A stretch of DNA of 64,000 nucleotides from Moraxellaceae bacterium (GCA_030646295.1 JAUSND010000003.1:248001-312000); one strand, 5' to 3'. Numbered from the stretch's first letter, positions 1-8,998 are shown. A program made the numbers and translations. The notes: generated by a model not told the origin, from the sequence alone.

Positions 1-12
1 AGGGATACACCC

Positions 13-534
13 ATGCGCCGTTTGATGCTTGCACTGTCACTGCTGTTTGTTGTTCCGCTGGAGGCCTCTGCAAGCCTGCAGAGCCTTGTGCTGTCGGCAA
101 AGCAGGGGTCTTCCCTTGAGGCCGTCATGAAGCAGGCCAAGAAAGAAAAGGCCCCGGTGGACCAGTTGCTGAAAGACCTGGTCTCGGCTGGTGTGGTAAA
201 TGCCGATAATCTTTCCGAGGCTGTTGCCGAGGCAATCAAGGCAGACCCTGCCAGTGCCGGCAGCATCCTTTCCGTAGCCCTGCGCGTACCGTCTGCGGAT
301 CAGACCGCCGTTCTCAAGGCGGCATTTGCAGCCGCCCCGGCGCAGGCCAGCCAGATTGAGGCTGCCGCCAAGGATGCCGGTGTGGATGCCAAGGTCATTG
401 CCACTGCCAGTGCCAAGACCGCAGCAAAACCAGTTGTTGGTGGCCCTTCGTCGACTGCATCAACCGGCACGGTGTCTGCACCTGCCGCCGGCGGTGGCGG
501 TGGTGGCAGTTCGTCGACAGCCAGCCCCAACTGA
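13..534 (+). CDS. Small secreted Ala/Gly-rich protein of unknown function
   Basis: The 173-residue product starts with a clear Sec signal peptide: basic MRR, a hydrophobic stretch LMLALSLLFVV, and a likely cleavage site after ASA near residue 20. The mature part is alanine- and lysine-rich and looks helical to about residue 130. The tail is low complexity (PVVGGPSSTASTG, then a run of six glycines and serines), as in flexible surface or periplasmic anchors. I do not recognise a family. It ends just before an intrinsic terminator and appears monocistronic, although its upstream context is outside the window. The translation looks genuine because of the signal peptide and the terminator position. 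Function cannot be assigned; export to periplasm or outside is inferred. Confidence 0.75.
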   Translation: MRRLMLALSLLFVVPLEASASLQSLVLSAKQGSSLEAVMKQAKKEKAPVDQLLKDLVSAGVVNADNLSEAVAEAIKADPASAGSILSVALRVPSADQTAVLKAAFAAAPAQASQIEAAAKDAGVDAKVIATASAKTAAKPVVGGPSSTASTGTVSAPAAGGGGGGSSSTASPN

Positions 535-561
535 TCGGGCGGCACACAAGACGGGTAACAC

Positions 562-590
562 AAAAAAAGGGCCGTAATCCGGCCCTTTTT
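562..590 (+). terminator. Intrinsic terminator after the first gene
   Basis: A-run, GGGCC...GGCCC stem and T-run sit 28 bases after the stop codon. The flanking A- and T-runs make it able to work in both directions, so it probably also serves the convergent LysR gene. Confidence 0.8.
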
Positions 591-627
591 GTTGCCTGCC
601 ACGTGCACTCCGGGCAGGTCTTGCCTG

Positions 628-1548
628 TTAATGCCCCTGCATGTGCTGGCTCAGCTGTTCCTTCGCAAACTGCAGGAAGGCCTCGGCAGCAGGGGAGAGG
701 CGGCGACCCTCGCGCATCACAAAGCAGAACTCCCCCGGTAGCGGAAACCCCTTCACGTTGAGTTCCACCAGTCCCTGTGTTGACGGGTCCCGGCCCAGGG
801 CATGACGCGACAGGACCGTAATACCCAGCCCGCCGGCGACGGCATGCTTGATCGCCTCGTTACTGCCCAGTGCCATCGCAATGCGGGGCGAAAACCCTTC
901 ACGGGCAAAGTGTTCCTCTACCATTTGCCTGCCGCCCGATCCGGTTTCACGTAACAGCCAGCGCTCGTCCTTCATGCTCGCCAGTGACAGCTTCCTGCCC
1001 TGCAGGCGATGTCCCTGTGCCGCAATCACCACCAGCGGGCTTTCCATGAAGGGCAGGGTACGCAGACGTTCGTCATTCGGCGGTAGCATCATCACCGTCA
1101 GATCATCCAGATTCTTGTCCAGCCGCTCGATGATGGCGGCGCGGTTCTCCACCGCCAGTTGTACTTCTACGCCCGGGTAGGCCTCGCAGAAGGGCCCCAG
1201 CAATTGCGGCAACAGGTACTCTGCCGTGGTCACGGCCGCCAGACGCAACGTACCGCGATGCACCCCTTTCAGCTCGGCAATCCGGGATTCAAAGCGGTTC
1301 CAGGCGGCAAATACCTCGCGTACCGTTTCCAGCAGTTCTTCACCCGCCTGGGTCAGTTGCAGGCGGCGTCCCTGCAGGTCAAACAGCGGCATGCCCACGT
1401 TTTCGGCCAGCTCCCGCAGCTGGATGGATACCGTGGGTTGCGAGATGTTCAGCTCCTCCGCCGCCCGGGTGACCGACAGCAGGCGGGCAGCCACCTCAAA
1501 GGCGCGCAGTTGCTGGTGTGTGGCCCGCAGGGCCGCCTGACGATACAT
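628..1548 (-). CDS. LysR-family transcriptional regulator
   Basis: The 306-residue protein has the LysR layout. A winged helix-turn-helix lies at about residues 10-70 (LRAFEVAARLLSVTRAAEELNISQPTVS), followed by a substrate-binding domain of the periplasmic-binding-protein fold from about 95 to 295. Sequence style is closest to the CbbR/CfxR branch, but the effector cannot be read from sequence. It is divergent from cysD with a 126-base gap. LysR proteins often control the divergent gene, so regulation of cysDN is possible but inferred. It is not CysB, which has a different sequence and length. The ATG start gives the expected short leader before the HTH. Confidence 0.88.
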   Translation of the reverse strand: MYRQAALRATHQQLRAFEVAARLLSVTRAAEELNISQPTVSIQLRELAENVGMPLFDLQGRRLQLTQAGEELLETVREVFAAWNRFESRIAELKGVHRGTLRLAAVTTAEYLLPQLLGPFCEAYPGVEVQLAVENRAAIIERLDKNLDDLTVMMLPPNDERLRTLPFMESPLVVIAAQGHRLQGRKLSLASMKDERWLLRETGSGGRQMVEEHFAREGFSPRIAMALGSNEAIKHAVAGGLGITVLSRHALGRDPSTQGLVELNVKGFPLPGEFCFVMREGRRLSPAAEAFLQFAKEQLSQHMQGH

Positions 1549-1567
1549 AGGCTTTTATCTATGGTTT

Positions 1568-1584
1568 GTATTGGATATTAATAC
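1568..1584. promoter_or_regulatory. Possible LysR-type operator (dyad) in the LysR/cysD gap
   Basis: GTATT and AATAC arms flank a 7-base centre, an AT-rich interrupted palindrome of the kind bound by LysR proteins, just upstream of the LysR gene start. Only the dyad is seen; binding is inferred. Confidence 0.35.
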
Positions 1585-1602
1585 TTTCATAAATGGATGA
1601 AA

Positions 1603-1633
1603 TTGCCTAGAGTGCGCGCCATCGGGGTACAAT
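1603..1633 (+). promoter_or_regulatory. Candidate sigma-70 promoter of cysDN
   Basis: A TTGCCT box at 1603-1608 and TACAAT at 1628-1633 are 19 bases apart. TACAAT lies about 40 bases before the cysD start. The spacing is slightly long. Confidence 0.4.
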
Positions 1634-1674
1634 CTGCCCCCACCAAATTCACGTAACACAGCGCAGGCAACACC

Positions 1675-2604
1675 ATGGTGCATATCCCGGAACACCGGCT
1701 GACTCATCTCAAGCAGCTTGAGGCCGAATCCATTCACATCATTCGTGAAGTGGCGGCCGAGTTTGAAAACCCCGTCATGCTGTACTCCATCGGCAAGGAC
1801 TCTGCCGTGATGCTGCATCTCGCGCTCAAGGCCTTTGCCCCCGGCAAGCCCCCGTTTCCGCTCATGCACGTGGACACCACCTGGAAGTTCCAGGAGATGA
1901 TCAAGTTCCGTGACTACATGGCAAAGAAGCATGACTGGAACCTCATCGTTCACATCAACGAAGAGGGCGTAAAGGCCGGCATCAATCCGTTCACGTCCGG
2001 TTCGGCCAAGCACACCGATGTGATGAAGACCGAAGGTCTCAAGCAGGCACTGAACAAGTACAAGTTTGACGCCGCGTTTGGTGGTGCCCGTCGTGACGAA
2101 GAAAAGTCCCGTGCCAAAGAGCGCGTGTACTCCTTCCGTGACCGCAATCATCGCTGGGACCCAAAGAACCAGCGTCCCGAGCTGTGGAATATCTACAACT
2201 CCAAGATCGACAAGGGCGAGAGCATTCGCGTGTTCCCGCTGTCCAACTGGACCGAGCTGGATATCTGGCAGTACATCTTCCTTGAGAATATCGAGATTGT
2301 GCCGCTGTATTTTGCAGCCGAGCGTCCGGTGATCGAGCGTGATGGCACCATGATCATGATCGACGACGACCGCATCCTGCAGTACCTGACCGATGAAGAA
2401 AAAGCCCGCATCAAGACCATGAGCGTGCGTTTCCGTACCCTGGGTTGCTATCCGCTGACAGGCGCTGTGGAGTCCACAGCCAAAACCCTGCCGGAAATCA
2501 TCCAGGAAATGCTGCTGACCAAGACGTCCGAGCGCCAGGGCCGAGTGATTGACCACGATTCGTCCGGCTCGATGGAAAAGAAAAAGATGGAGGGCTACTT
2601 CTAA
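1675..2604 (+). CDS. cysD: Sulfate adenylyltransferase subunit 2 (ATP sulfurylase small subunit)
   Basis: CysD is the catalytic subunit of bacterial ATP sulfurylase. It forms adenosine 5'-phosphosulfate (APS) and pyrophosphate from ATP and sulfate in the cytoplasm, driven by the GTPase CysN. The 309-residue protein has the PP-loop SIGKDS at residues 38-43 and the family segments [15 protein letters not shown] and LGCYPLTGA, with the normal full length. Its stop codon overlaps the cysN start (TAATG), so the two are translationally coupled. An APS supply here can feed cysteine synthesis, but the nearby CysC domain and sulfotransferases suggest that it also feeds PAPS-dependent sulfation. No cysC or cysH follows it. 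Confidence 0.97.
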   Translation: MVHIPEHRLTHLKQLEAESIHIIREVAAEFENPVMLYSIGKDSAVMLHLALKAFAPGKPPFPLMHVDTTWKFQEMIKFRDYMAKKHDWNLIVHINEEGVKAGINPFTSGSAKHTDVMKTEGLKQALNKYKFDAAFGGARRDEEKSRAKERVYSFRDRNHRWDPKNQRPELWNIYNSKIDKGESIRVFPLSNWTELDIWQYIFLENIEIVPLYFAAERPVIERDGTMIMIDDDRILQYLTDEEKARIKTMSVRFRTLGCYPLTGAVESTAKTLPEIIQEMLLTKTSERQGRVIDHDSSGSMEKKKMEGYF

Positions 2605-4031
2605 TGTCGCACCAGTCCGATCTGATTGCCGACGACATCCTCGGCTATCTCAAGCAGCACGAAAACAAGGATCTGCTGCGCTTTATCACCTGTGGCAATG
2701 TCGACGATGGCAAGTCCACGCTGATTGGCCGTCTGCTGCATGACTCCAAGCTGATTTTTGAAGACCAGCTGGCCGCCATCCAGAAAGACTCGCAGAAGTA
2801 CAACACCACCGACCAGGAAATCGATCTGGCGCTGCTGGTGGACGGACTGCAGGCCGAGCGCGAGCAGGGCATTACCATTGATGTGGCCTACCGCTATTTC
2901 TCTACCGAAAAGCGCAAGTTCATCATTGCCGACTGCCCGGGTCACGAGCAGTACACCCGCAACATGGCCACGGGTGCGTCTACCAGCAACCTCGCCATCA
3001 TCCTGATCGATGCGCGTTACGGCGTGCAGACACAAACACGTCGCCACAGCTATATCGTCAGCCTGCTCGGCATTCGTCACGTGATTGTTGCCGTGAACAA
3101 GATGGATATCGTCGATTTTGACGAGAACGTCTTCAACAGCATCCGCCAGCAGTACCTCGATTTTGCAGACGAGCTGCATATCCCGGATATCCGCTTTGTA
3201 CCCATGTCTGCCCTGCGCGGTGATAATGTGGTTACCCGCAGCGAAAAGACACCGTGGTACAGCGGCGAAACACTGATGGAAACGCTGGAAAGCGTGCAGA
3301 TCACCCACGATGTCACGCTGGATGCCTTCCGCCTGCCCGTGCAGTTTGTGAACCGTCCCAACCTCGACTTCCGTGGCTTCTGCGGCACGGTAGCCTCGGG
3401 CGAGGTTCGCCAGGGCGACACCATCATGGCATTGCCATCGGGCAAGTCGGCTGTGGTGAAAAGCGTGCTGACACCGGCCGGTGAAGAGAACATCGGTTTT
3501 GTCGGTCAGGCCGTTACCGTCACGCTGGACCGCGAGATTGATATCTCCCGTGGCGACATGATCGTGCGGGCCGATGAAACCCTGCCCAATGTGTCGCAGG
3601 CGTTTGATTCGTACATCGTCTGGATGAACGAAAACCCGCTCGTGCCCGGCAAGGAATACGCCTTCAAGCTGGGTGGCAAGACCGTATTCGGACGTATCGA
3701 GAAAGTCCTGCACCGTATCGAGATCAATACCTTTGATCACATTGCGGCAGACCAGCTGGGGCTTAATGAAATCGGCCTGTGCCGTGTGGTGGTGAATGCC
3801 CCCGTGGTGTTCGATGCCTACCGCATCTGCCGTGGTACCGGTAGCCTCATCGTGATTGACCGCCTGAGCAACGCCACGGCCGGTGCCGGCATGGTGGCCG
3901 CTGCTGCCCAGGCCGATCTGGAGCTGCAGCGTGCGCATGTGGAAACACTGCTGCTGGGCGTCTCCGAGCAGGATCTGCATGACTTTGTCAGCAAGCACTA
4001 CCCGCACTGGGATGTAAAGCCACTCGCCTGA
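2604..4031 (+). CDS. cysN: Sulfate adenylyltransferase subunit 1 (GTPase), without a CysC domain
   Basis: CysN is an EF-Tu-like GTPase whose GTP hydrolysis drives APS formation by CysD. The GTPase motifs are GNVDDGKS at residues 31-38, DCPGH at 110-114 and NKMD at 165-168. Beta-barrel domains fill the rest up to residue 475. The length matches stand-alone CysN. In Pseudomonas and many relatives CysN carries a C-terminal APS kinase (CysNC, over 600 residues), which is missing here. The APS kinase is instead fused to CysQ at 9785-11230. It overlaps cysD by one base and is followed by a strong terminator, so cysDN is a two-gene operon. Confidence 0.96.
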   Translation: MSHQSDLIADDILGYLKQHENKDLLRFITCGNVDDGKSTLIGRLLHDSKLIFEDQLAAIQKDSQKYNTTDQEIDLALLVDGLQAEREQGITIDVAYRYFSTEKRKFIIADCPGHEQYTRNMATGASTSNLAIILIDARYGVQTQTRRHSYIVSLLGIRHVIVAVNKMDIVDFDENVFNSIRQQYLDFADELHIPDIRFVPMSALRGDNVVTRSEKTPWYSGETLMETLESVQITHDVTLDAFRLPVQFVNRPNLDFRGFCGTVASGEVRQGDTIMALPSGKSAVVKSVLTPAGEENIGFVGQAVTVTLDREIDISRGDMIVRADETLPNVSQAFDSYIVWMNENPLVPGKEYAFKLGGKTVFGRIEKVLHRIEINTFDHIAADQLGLNEIGLCRVVVNAPVVFDAYRICRGTGSLIVIDRLSNATAGAGMVAAAAQADLELQRAHVETLLLGVSEQDLHDFVSKHYPHWDVKPLA

Positions 4032-4072
4032 GTGCTTAACATTCATTGCAGTGGCGGCATTGGCCGTCCATG

Positions 4073-4098
4073 AAAAAGCCGGCTAATGCCGGCTTTTT
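4073..4098 (+). terminator. Intrinsic terminator of cysDN
   Basis: AAAAA, then GCCGGC-TAAT-GCCGGC, then TTTTT: a near-perfect hairpin with T-run 42 bases after the cysN stop. Confidence 0.9.
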
Positions 4099-4145
4099 CA
4101 TTTCCCGTGCATTTTGTGTGGAAAGTTGATCAACCACTCAAAAAA

Positions 4146-4181
4146 GGTGGATAACCAAGACCGGCCTGTTTTGATATATTG
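4146..4181 (+). promoter_or_regulatory. 36-base conserved upstream element, copy 1 (probable promoter/operator)
   Basis: This begins GGTGGATAACCAA and ends GATATATTG, with a pyrimidine/T-rich middle. A second copy of exactly the same length lies at 8963-8998 upstream of the RfaH-like gene. The TATATT at its end could be a -10 box, but no good -35 is seen, so an activator site plus promoter is likely. It is about 122 bases before the chosen start of the first glycosyltransferase. The rest of the 4099-4303 gap shows nothing else clear. Confidence 0.55.
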
Positions 4182-4303
4182 GCTTATCCATTGTCTTGGC
4201 TATTGTCTTGGTTATCGGCGGCCGGGCTCAGTCTGGATGCCGGACCTCAGGCTATCGTGCTGCCTATCAAGACCCGTTCTTCGGGTATATCGGGAACAAC
4301 AAC

Positions 4304-5446
4304 GTGCCAGTGTTTGACCTTGCAGCATTTCGCGCCCTGCCGCTTCCCGATGAGCAGGACATCATGGCCGGCTGGCAGGGGGATGTTGCCCGGCCGCTGG
4401 TCAGCGTTATTTGCACCACGTTCAATCACGAAGCGTATCTCGACGACGCCATTCGCGGCTTTCTGCTGCAAAAGACAGACTTCCCCTTTGAAGTAGTCAT
4501 CCATGACGATGCTTCGACGGATACCACACAGACGATCATCCAGGGCTATGCTGCCCGGTATCCCCATCTGATCCGTCCCGTACTGCAAACGGAAAACCAG
4601 TTTTCAAAGGGCAAAAAGCCCATGCCACTGGCTGCGCCACATGCCCGTGGCGAGTATCTGGCGTTTTGTGAGGGTGATGACTTCTGGGTGGATCAGGGCA
4701 AGCTGGCATCGCAGCACGCGGCACTGGTGACGCACCCTGACTGCAAGCTCTGCTTTCATCCGGCCTGGCATGGTGGCGCGCATACCGCCCCCGATGTGTT
4801 TGAGCGGGTGCGCAACGACAACCTGTTTTACCCCTCGTGCGCCTGCGTGTTGCCTGCCGGCATGATCATTGCCGGTGCCGGCAACTTCATTCCAACGGCC
4901 TCGATTTTCCTGAAAAAATCAGTCATGGATACATTGCCGGACTGGTTTGATGCCTGCCCCGTAGGCGATTACTTCATTCAGTCATTGGGCGCAGTGCCGT
5001 CCGGTGCAGTGTTTCTGCCGGCCCCCATGTGTTGCTACCGGGTAGACGCTGCGGGCTCGTGGTCGCAGGATCACAAGGCCATGCACGACAAGAAAGTACG
5101 GCACTGGGCACGCATGCGGCCCTCCATTACCGCGATGGGAAAATACCTCGGCAAGCCATGGCAACCGGATATCCGCTTTGTGCAGCGCAATGCGGACGAG
5201 TTTCTGCTGGGTGACCGCGACATACCTGTGCAGGCCCGGGTGCAGGCATATCAGGATTACGCGCGTGCCACTCCCGGTCTGGTGATTCGCCTGATGATGG
5301 CCTTGCGCCATGTTCCGGGCGTGTTGCAGCTGCTTGTGCTGTTGCCCTACAAGGCGCGTATTGCCCGGCTTTGTTATCTGGGCCGTATCAAGCTCATCAA
5401 GGATATTGGCTGCGCCATGAAGCCACCGGCAGGAAAGTCCGCATGA
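4304..5446 (+). CDS. Family 2 glycosyltransferase
   Basis: This is a predicted cytoplasmic inverting GT-A enzyme that adds one sugar from a nucleotide donor to a lipid-linked glycan. From the GTG at 4304 it has 380 residues. The GT2 core begins PLVSVICTTFNHEAYL, then has VVIHDDASTDTT with the donor/metal-binding acidic residues, and CEGDDFW later. The reading frame is open back to a TTG at 4196, but that lies only about 15 bases after a possible -10 box. The GTG at 4304 has GGGA 8 bases upstream, and related proteins seem to start near the FDLAAF segment. A GTG at 4310 is also possible. The stop overlaps the next gene by four bases (ATGA). It is the first gene of a three-gene glycosyltransferase operon. 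Acceptor and donor are unknown. Confidence 0.88.
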   Translation: MPVFDLAAFRALPLPDEQDIMAGWQGDVARPLVSVICTTFNHEAYLDDAIRGFLLQKTDFPFEVVIHDDASTDTTQTIIQGYAARYPHLIRPVLQTENQFSKGKKPMPLAAPHARGEYLAFCEGDDFWVDQGKLASQHAALVTHPDCKLCFHPAWHGGAHTAPDVFERVRNDNLFYPSCACVLPAGMIIAGAGNFIPTASIFLKKSVMDTLPDWFDACPVGDYFIQSLGAVPSGAVFLPAPMCCYRVDAAGSWSQDHKAMHDKKVRHWARMRPSITAMGKYLGKPWQPDIRFVQRNADEFLLGDRDIPVQARVQAYQDYARATPGLVIRLMMALRHVPGVLQLLVLLPYKARIARLCYLGRIKLIKDIGCAMKPPAGKSA

Positions 5447-6369
5447 AGATTGTGCTTGTTCATTCCGGCAAGGCTTTTCTGCCCGAGATTTACGCCTACC
5501 AGACTTACCTTGAAGGAAAGGGTCACCAGGTGAGCGTGCAAACTGCCGAAGAGTCAGCAACGCAGGCCGGGCGGCCCGATCTGTATTACCGCTTTGCCGG
5601 CTTCCTGCGTCACCGGTTGTCACCGGACGTGCCAGAAATTCATGAGTATGCATCGGCCAGCGTCGGGGCATTTCCCCGGGTTAAAAACCTGTTCAAGTCC
5701 GTGGCCAGTGCAAGGCCGGTGGGCCGTGTGTTTCTGAACACGTTTGTCAAAGACCAGTTTCATTTTCCGGCGAAAGCCCCGTTCCTGTTTCGTGACATGG
5801 GGGCTGATCAGGCTTTTCTTGATCAGCGAGGTCATGCCGACAAGATTTATGATCTTGTGTATGCAGGCTCCATCACCGGGCGTGCCGGCGTTCTGGAGTG
5901 CATCACCCGGCTTGCCGGAAAAGGCCTTCGTATAGGTCTTGCCGGTACGGTTACAGAGCAGGAACTTGTCATCATCCGGTCACAGCCATGCATCGATTAT
6001 GTCGGGCGGCTACCCGTTGCGGATGTGCCTGCTTTTATTGCCAGGGCAAGATTTGGCCTGAACTTTTGCCCGGACATCTATCCCTACAACCAGCAGACCA
6101 GCACCAAAGTGATTGAGTATCTGGCTGCCGGAATTGGCATTGTGTCCAATCGGTATGCGTGGATGGTGAGTCACGCCGCGCAGAACGGTTATGGTTTTCT
6201 GGATGTGAGTGACATCGATAGCGTGGATTCACTTGTTGGCGTGCCCAATGCCATACTTGATAGCGAACGGGCACGTCAGTTTGAATGGGCAAGGCTGCTG
6301 GAGCGGGCCGACCTTGATGCCTTTATTCGTCGGTGCAGTCACTCGAACAACACAGGAAGTGTCGCGTGA
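5443..6369 (+). CDS. Glycosyltransferase, GT-B fold (family 4/1-like)
   Basis: The 308-residue protein starts MKIVLVHSGKAFLPEIYAYQ, an N-terminal GT-B Rossmann start. It has a C-terminal domain with YDLVYAGSITGRAG, then ARFGLNFCPD and TSTKVIEYLAAGIGIVSN, which matches the donor-binding end of this superfamily. The enzyme is short for GT4, so the N-terminal acceptor domain is reduced. The ATG at 5443 overlaps the previous stop (ATGA), and its own stop overlaps the next GTG. These overlaps show translational coupling in a three-glycosyltransferase operon. Sugar specificity cannot be read. Confidence 0.82.
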   Translation: MKIVLVHSGKAFLPEIYAYQTYLEGKGHQVSVQTAEESATQAGRPDLYYRFAGFLRHRLSPDVPEIHEYASASVGAFPRVKNLFKSVASARPVGRVFLNTFVKDQFHFPAKAPFLFRDMGADQAFLDQRGHADKIYDLVYAGSITGRAGVLECITRLAGKGLRIGLAGTVTEQELVIIRSQPCIDYVGRLPVADVPAFIARARFGLNFCPDIYPYNQQTSTKVIEYLAAGIGIVSNRYAWMVSHAAQNGYGFLDVSDIDSVDSLVGVPNAILDSERARQFEWARLLERADLDAFIRRCSHSNNTGSVA

Positions 6370-7475
6370 AAATTGTCTACGTCCTCACGCAAAGCAATGA
6401 TATTGGTGGTGCCAGTGTGCATTTGCTCGACCTTGCGTCTGCCGTGCAGGCGCAGGGGCATGAGGTCGTTATTCTGGCTGGGGGCGATGGCATTTTTCAT
6501 GCACGTGCCAGGGAGATCGGGCTCAAGACAGAGTCGTTGCGGCATCTGGTCCGCGAGATAAGTCCCTGGCATGACCTGCAGTGTTTGCTGGAGTTGCACA
6601 AGGCGCTCAAGCGTCACAAGCCCGACCTGGTTCATCTGCATTCCACCAAGGCTGGTGTAGCAGGACGGCTGGTCGCCCACTTGCTTGGCCTGCCCGTGAT
6701 TTTTACTGTGCATGGCTGGGCCTTCACGGATGGCGTGTCAGCCCGGCAGGCAGCGCTGTACTGTCATATCGAAAAATTCATGGCACGGTTTGCCAGCCGC
6801 ATCATTGCTGTTTCTGACTATGACCGGCAACTGGCCCTGCGTGCCGGGGTTGGTAATCCTGAACTTATCACCACCATTCACAATGGCATGCCGTCCGTTG
6901 CAGTAACGGCAAATCCGTCCATCAATAAAAATGCCGTGCCACGCATCATCATGGTGGCGCGGTTTGATTCCCCCAAAAACCAGAAAGACCTGTTGCTTGC
7001 CCTGCAAACCATCAAGGACCAGTCGTGGCAGCTGGAGCTGGTAGGTGACGGTGCGCTGTGGGCACAGACCAAGGCATTCGCCGATTACCTTGGTCTGGCC
7101 GATCGTGTGGAGTTTCCCGGTATGTGCACCGATGTGGCAGAGCGACTGGCGCGATCGGACATCTTTGCGCTGGTCAGTAACTGGGAAGGGCTGCCACTGT
7201 CGGTGCTGGAGGCCATGCGTGCAGGCCTGCCGGTGGTGGCATCGGATGTGGGAGGGGTGTCAGAGGTGGTGATTGCGGGGGAAACCGGGCTGCTGGCCGC
7301 AAGGGCCGACACAGCCACTCTGGCGATTCATCTCAGGCAGCTGCTGGCCTCACCGGAAACCCGGCAGAAAATGGGCCAGGCCGGTCGTGCGCACTTTGAG
7401 TCAGGCTTTACCTTCCAGCAGATGCTCGACAACACCATGGCGGTTTACCGCGACGTGCTGGCAGAGAAACATTAG
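6366..7475 (+). CDS. Family 4 glycosyltransferase
   Basis: This 369-residue GT-B retaining transferase has the N-terminal glycine-rich acceptor motif (NDIGGASVHLLDLA), the HLHSTKAG and TVHGW segments, and a C-terminal donor site SNWEGLPLSVLEAMRAGLPVVASDVGG with the EX7E acidic pair. This is typical of enzymes that add hexoses or N-acetylhexosamines to undecaprenyl-linked glycans. GTG at 6366 is chosen because it overlaps the previous stop by four bases and begins KIVYVLTQ, a normal GT4 start. The gene ends 24 bases before the convergent gene's stop, without a clear terminator. Confidence 0.9.
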   Translation: MKIVYVLTQSNDIGGASVHLLDLASAVQAQGHEVVILAGGDGIFHARAREIGLKTESLRHLVREISPWHDLQCLLELHKALKRHKPDLVHLHSTKAGVAGRLVAHLLGLPVIFTVHGWAFTDGVSARQAALYCHIEKFMARFASRIIAVSDYDRQLALRAGVGNPELITTIHNGMPSVAVTANPSINKNAVPRIIMVARFDSPKNQKDLLLALQTIKDQSWQLELVGDGALWAQTKAFADYLGLADRVEFPGMCTDVAERLARSDIFALVSNWEGLPLSVLEAMRAGLPVVASDVGGVSEVVIAGETGLLAARADTATLAIHLRQLLASPETRQKMGQAGRAHFESGFTFQQMLDNTMAVYRDVLAEKH

Positions 7476-7499
7476 TTACCAGTGAGCCTGTGGCAGTGA

Positions 7500-8783
7500 T
7501 TACTTGGCCCCGTGCCCGGTAAGTACCGTGCGAATGGTCTTGAACACAATCAGCATGTCCAGCCACAGCGAAAAATGCTTGATGTAGTACAGGTCGTACT
7601 GCAGCTTGATGCGCGTATCGTCAGTGTCACTCGCATAGCCCTGCATCACCTGTGCCCAGCCCGTAATGCCCGGCTTGACCACATGACGGTAGCTGTAGAA
7701 CGGGATTTCATCCTCGAAATGAGTCACAAACGGACGCTGCTCCGGGCGTGGGCCAATGATGCTCATGTCGCCCAGAAGCACATTGAGAAATTGCGGAAAC
7801 TCATCCAGGCGTGTCTTGCGGATAATGCGGCCCACCCGCGTGATGCGGTTGTCGCCGGTTTGCGCCAGCTGCGCGCCAGCAACCTCTGCATCGGTGCGCA
7901 TGCTGCGAAACTTGTAGATGCGAAATTCGCGGTTGCCCTGGCCCACGCGGGTTTGCACAAACAGGGCAGGGCCCGGTGAATCCAGCCGGATGGCCAGCGC
8001 GGTCAATAACATCACCGGCAGCGTGACGGGCAGCGTCACCAGAACGGCACTGATATCCAGCACACGTTTGACAAACTGGTACAACGGAGAGGGCAGCAGC
8101 GAGCCGAATTCATTTTCGGCCATGTGGCGGATGCGCACCTGCCCGGTAATCGACTCCTGAATCTGTTTGACGTGGTACACCGGAATGCCTTGCAGCGTGC
8201 AGCGCGCCAGAAACTTTTCCCAGCTGGGATTCAGGTCGTCAGAGCTCAGGTCGGCCACAATGCCGTCAAAGCTCTCGCCACCCAGCTCTGGCCGGGTGAT
8301 CGGCAATACTTCCATCTGGTAAGAGTCTTCCAGATCGCGGGCACTGCCAAAGGGTACGACGGCAAAGCGTAACTGCCGGAAACGTATCGAGGTGAAGTAG
8401 TCCGCAAAAAACCAGACCAGGCTAAGGCCCCATGCCCCAAACAAGACAGGGCGACTGTACGGCGCACGCGTGAACAGCAGCCAGGCACCGGCCGCCATGA
8501 AGATCACGGTGGTGGTAGGCACAATGTAGGCCACAACCTGGGCGCCAGGGTATTTGCGCAGGTGGTACAGGGCCAGGGTGGCCGTCATGAAGGCGATGCC
8601 TGCCGCCACGACGGTGTTACGGGCGATGTCGGCATCGGTGGGGTGGTTCCAGAAGTGCACTCCCCAGGCCAGTGCTGCCGGCAGGCACACCAGCAGCAAC
8701 AGGCCGGCCATCAGCTGGAAGGGCAGGGAAAACAGTACCGATTCGTAAAAGCGCGCGTTCCTGCGTCGGTAAAGCCTGTTCAT
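7500..8783 (-). CDS. Polyprenyl glycosylphosphotransferase (WcaJ-type initiating sugar transferase)
   Basis: This membrane enzyme starts glycan assembly by moving a sugar-1-phosphate, usually glucose or galactose, from a UDP-sugar to undecaprenyl phosphate. The 427-residue protein has four N-terminal hydrophobic segments (about 20-125), a CoA-binding-like linker domain, one more hydrophobic segment near residue 245, and then the catalytic PGT domain. That domain shows KFRSMRTDAE, the Asp-Glu pair in RLDEFPQFLNVLLGDMSIIGPRPE, and KPGITGWAQV. The large-type PGT layout separates it from the small PglC-type enzyme at 27026-27628. It is the only minus-strand gene of the glycan region, convergent with the glycosyltransferase operon and divergent from the RfaH-like gene. 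Substrate is not determined. Confidence 0.9.
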   Translation of the reverse strand: MNRLYRRRNARFYESVLFSLPFQLMAGLLLLVCLPAALAWGVHFWNHPTDADIARNTVVAAGIAFMTATLALYHLRKYPGAQVVAYIVPTTTVIFMAAGAWLLFTRAPYSRPVLFGAWGLSLVWFFADYFTSIRFRQLRFAVVPFGSARDLEDSYQMEVLPITRPELGGESFDGIVADLSSDDLNPSWEKFLARCTLQGIPVYHVKQIQESITGQVRIRHMAENEFGSLLPSPLYQFVKRVLDISAVLVTLPVTLPVMLLTALAIRLDSPGPALFVQTRVGQGNREFRIYKFRSMRTDAEVAGAQLAQTGDNRITRVGRIIRKTRLDEFPQFLNVLLGDMSIIGPRPEQRPFVTHFEDEIPFYSYRHVVKPGITGWAQVMQGYASDTDDTRIKLQYDLYYIKHFSLWLDMLIVFKTIRTVLTGHGAK

Positions 8784-8962
8784 CGGTGCCTGTTCCTGGG
8801 GTGATGGTCTGGTTCAAGGCGCGAAGTTTGAGGGATGCGGCCAGATTTGTGAATGATGTTTCTCAGTGAAGGGCCGGCCAGTAAACCGGTGCAGCAAGAG
8901 CCGCTCCGGCAAGGCACCTTTTCCCTGCACAATTACGGCTGTTTCCCTGTTTTCAGCGCCCT

Positions 8963-8998
8963 GGTGGATAACCAAACCCCCCTGTTTTTGATATATTG
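8963..8998 (+). promoter_or_regulatory. 36-base conserved upstream element, copy 2 (probable promoter/operator)
   Basis: Same length as the copy at 4146-4181. The first 13 bases (GGTGGATAACCAA) and last 9 (GATATATTG) are identical, and 29 of 36 bases match without gaps. It lies 89 bases before the RfaH-like gene. The rest of the 304-base gap 8784-9087 shows no gene or terminator. Confidence 0.55.

Noticed and set aside
1555-4046. Long minus-strand open frames opposite cysD (1555-2556) and cysN (2601-4046)
   Set aside because: They mirror real plus-strand genes, are rich in His, Gln and Gly without family motifs, and come from GC-biased codon use.
4146-4160. Possible DnaA box (reverse of GGTGGATAA is TTATCCACC)
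   Set aside because: One mismatch to TTATCCACA, only one per element, and no other boxes or origin features nearby; a promoter-linked element fits better.
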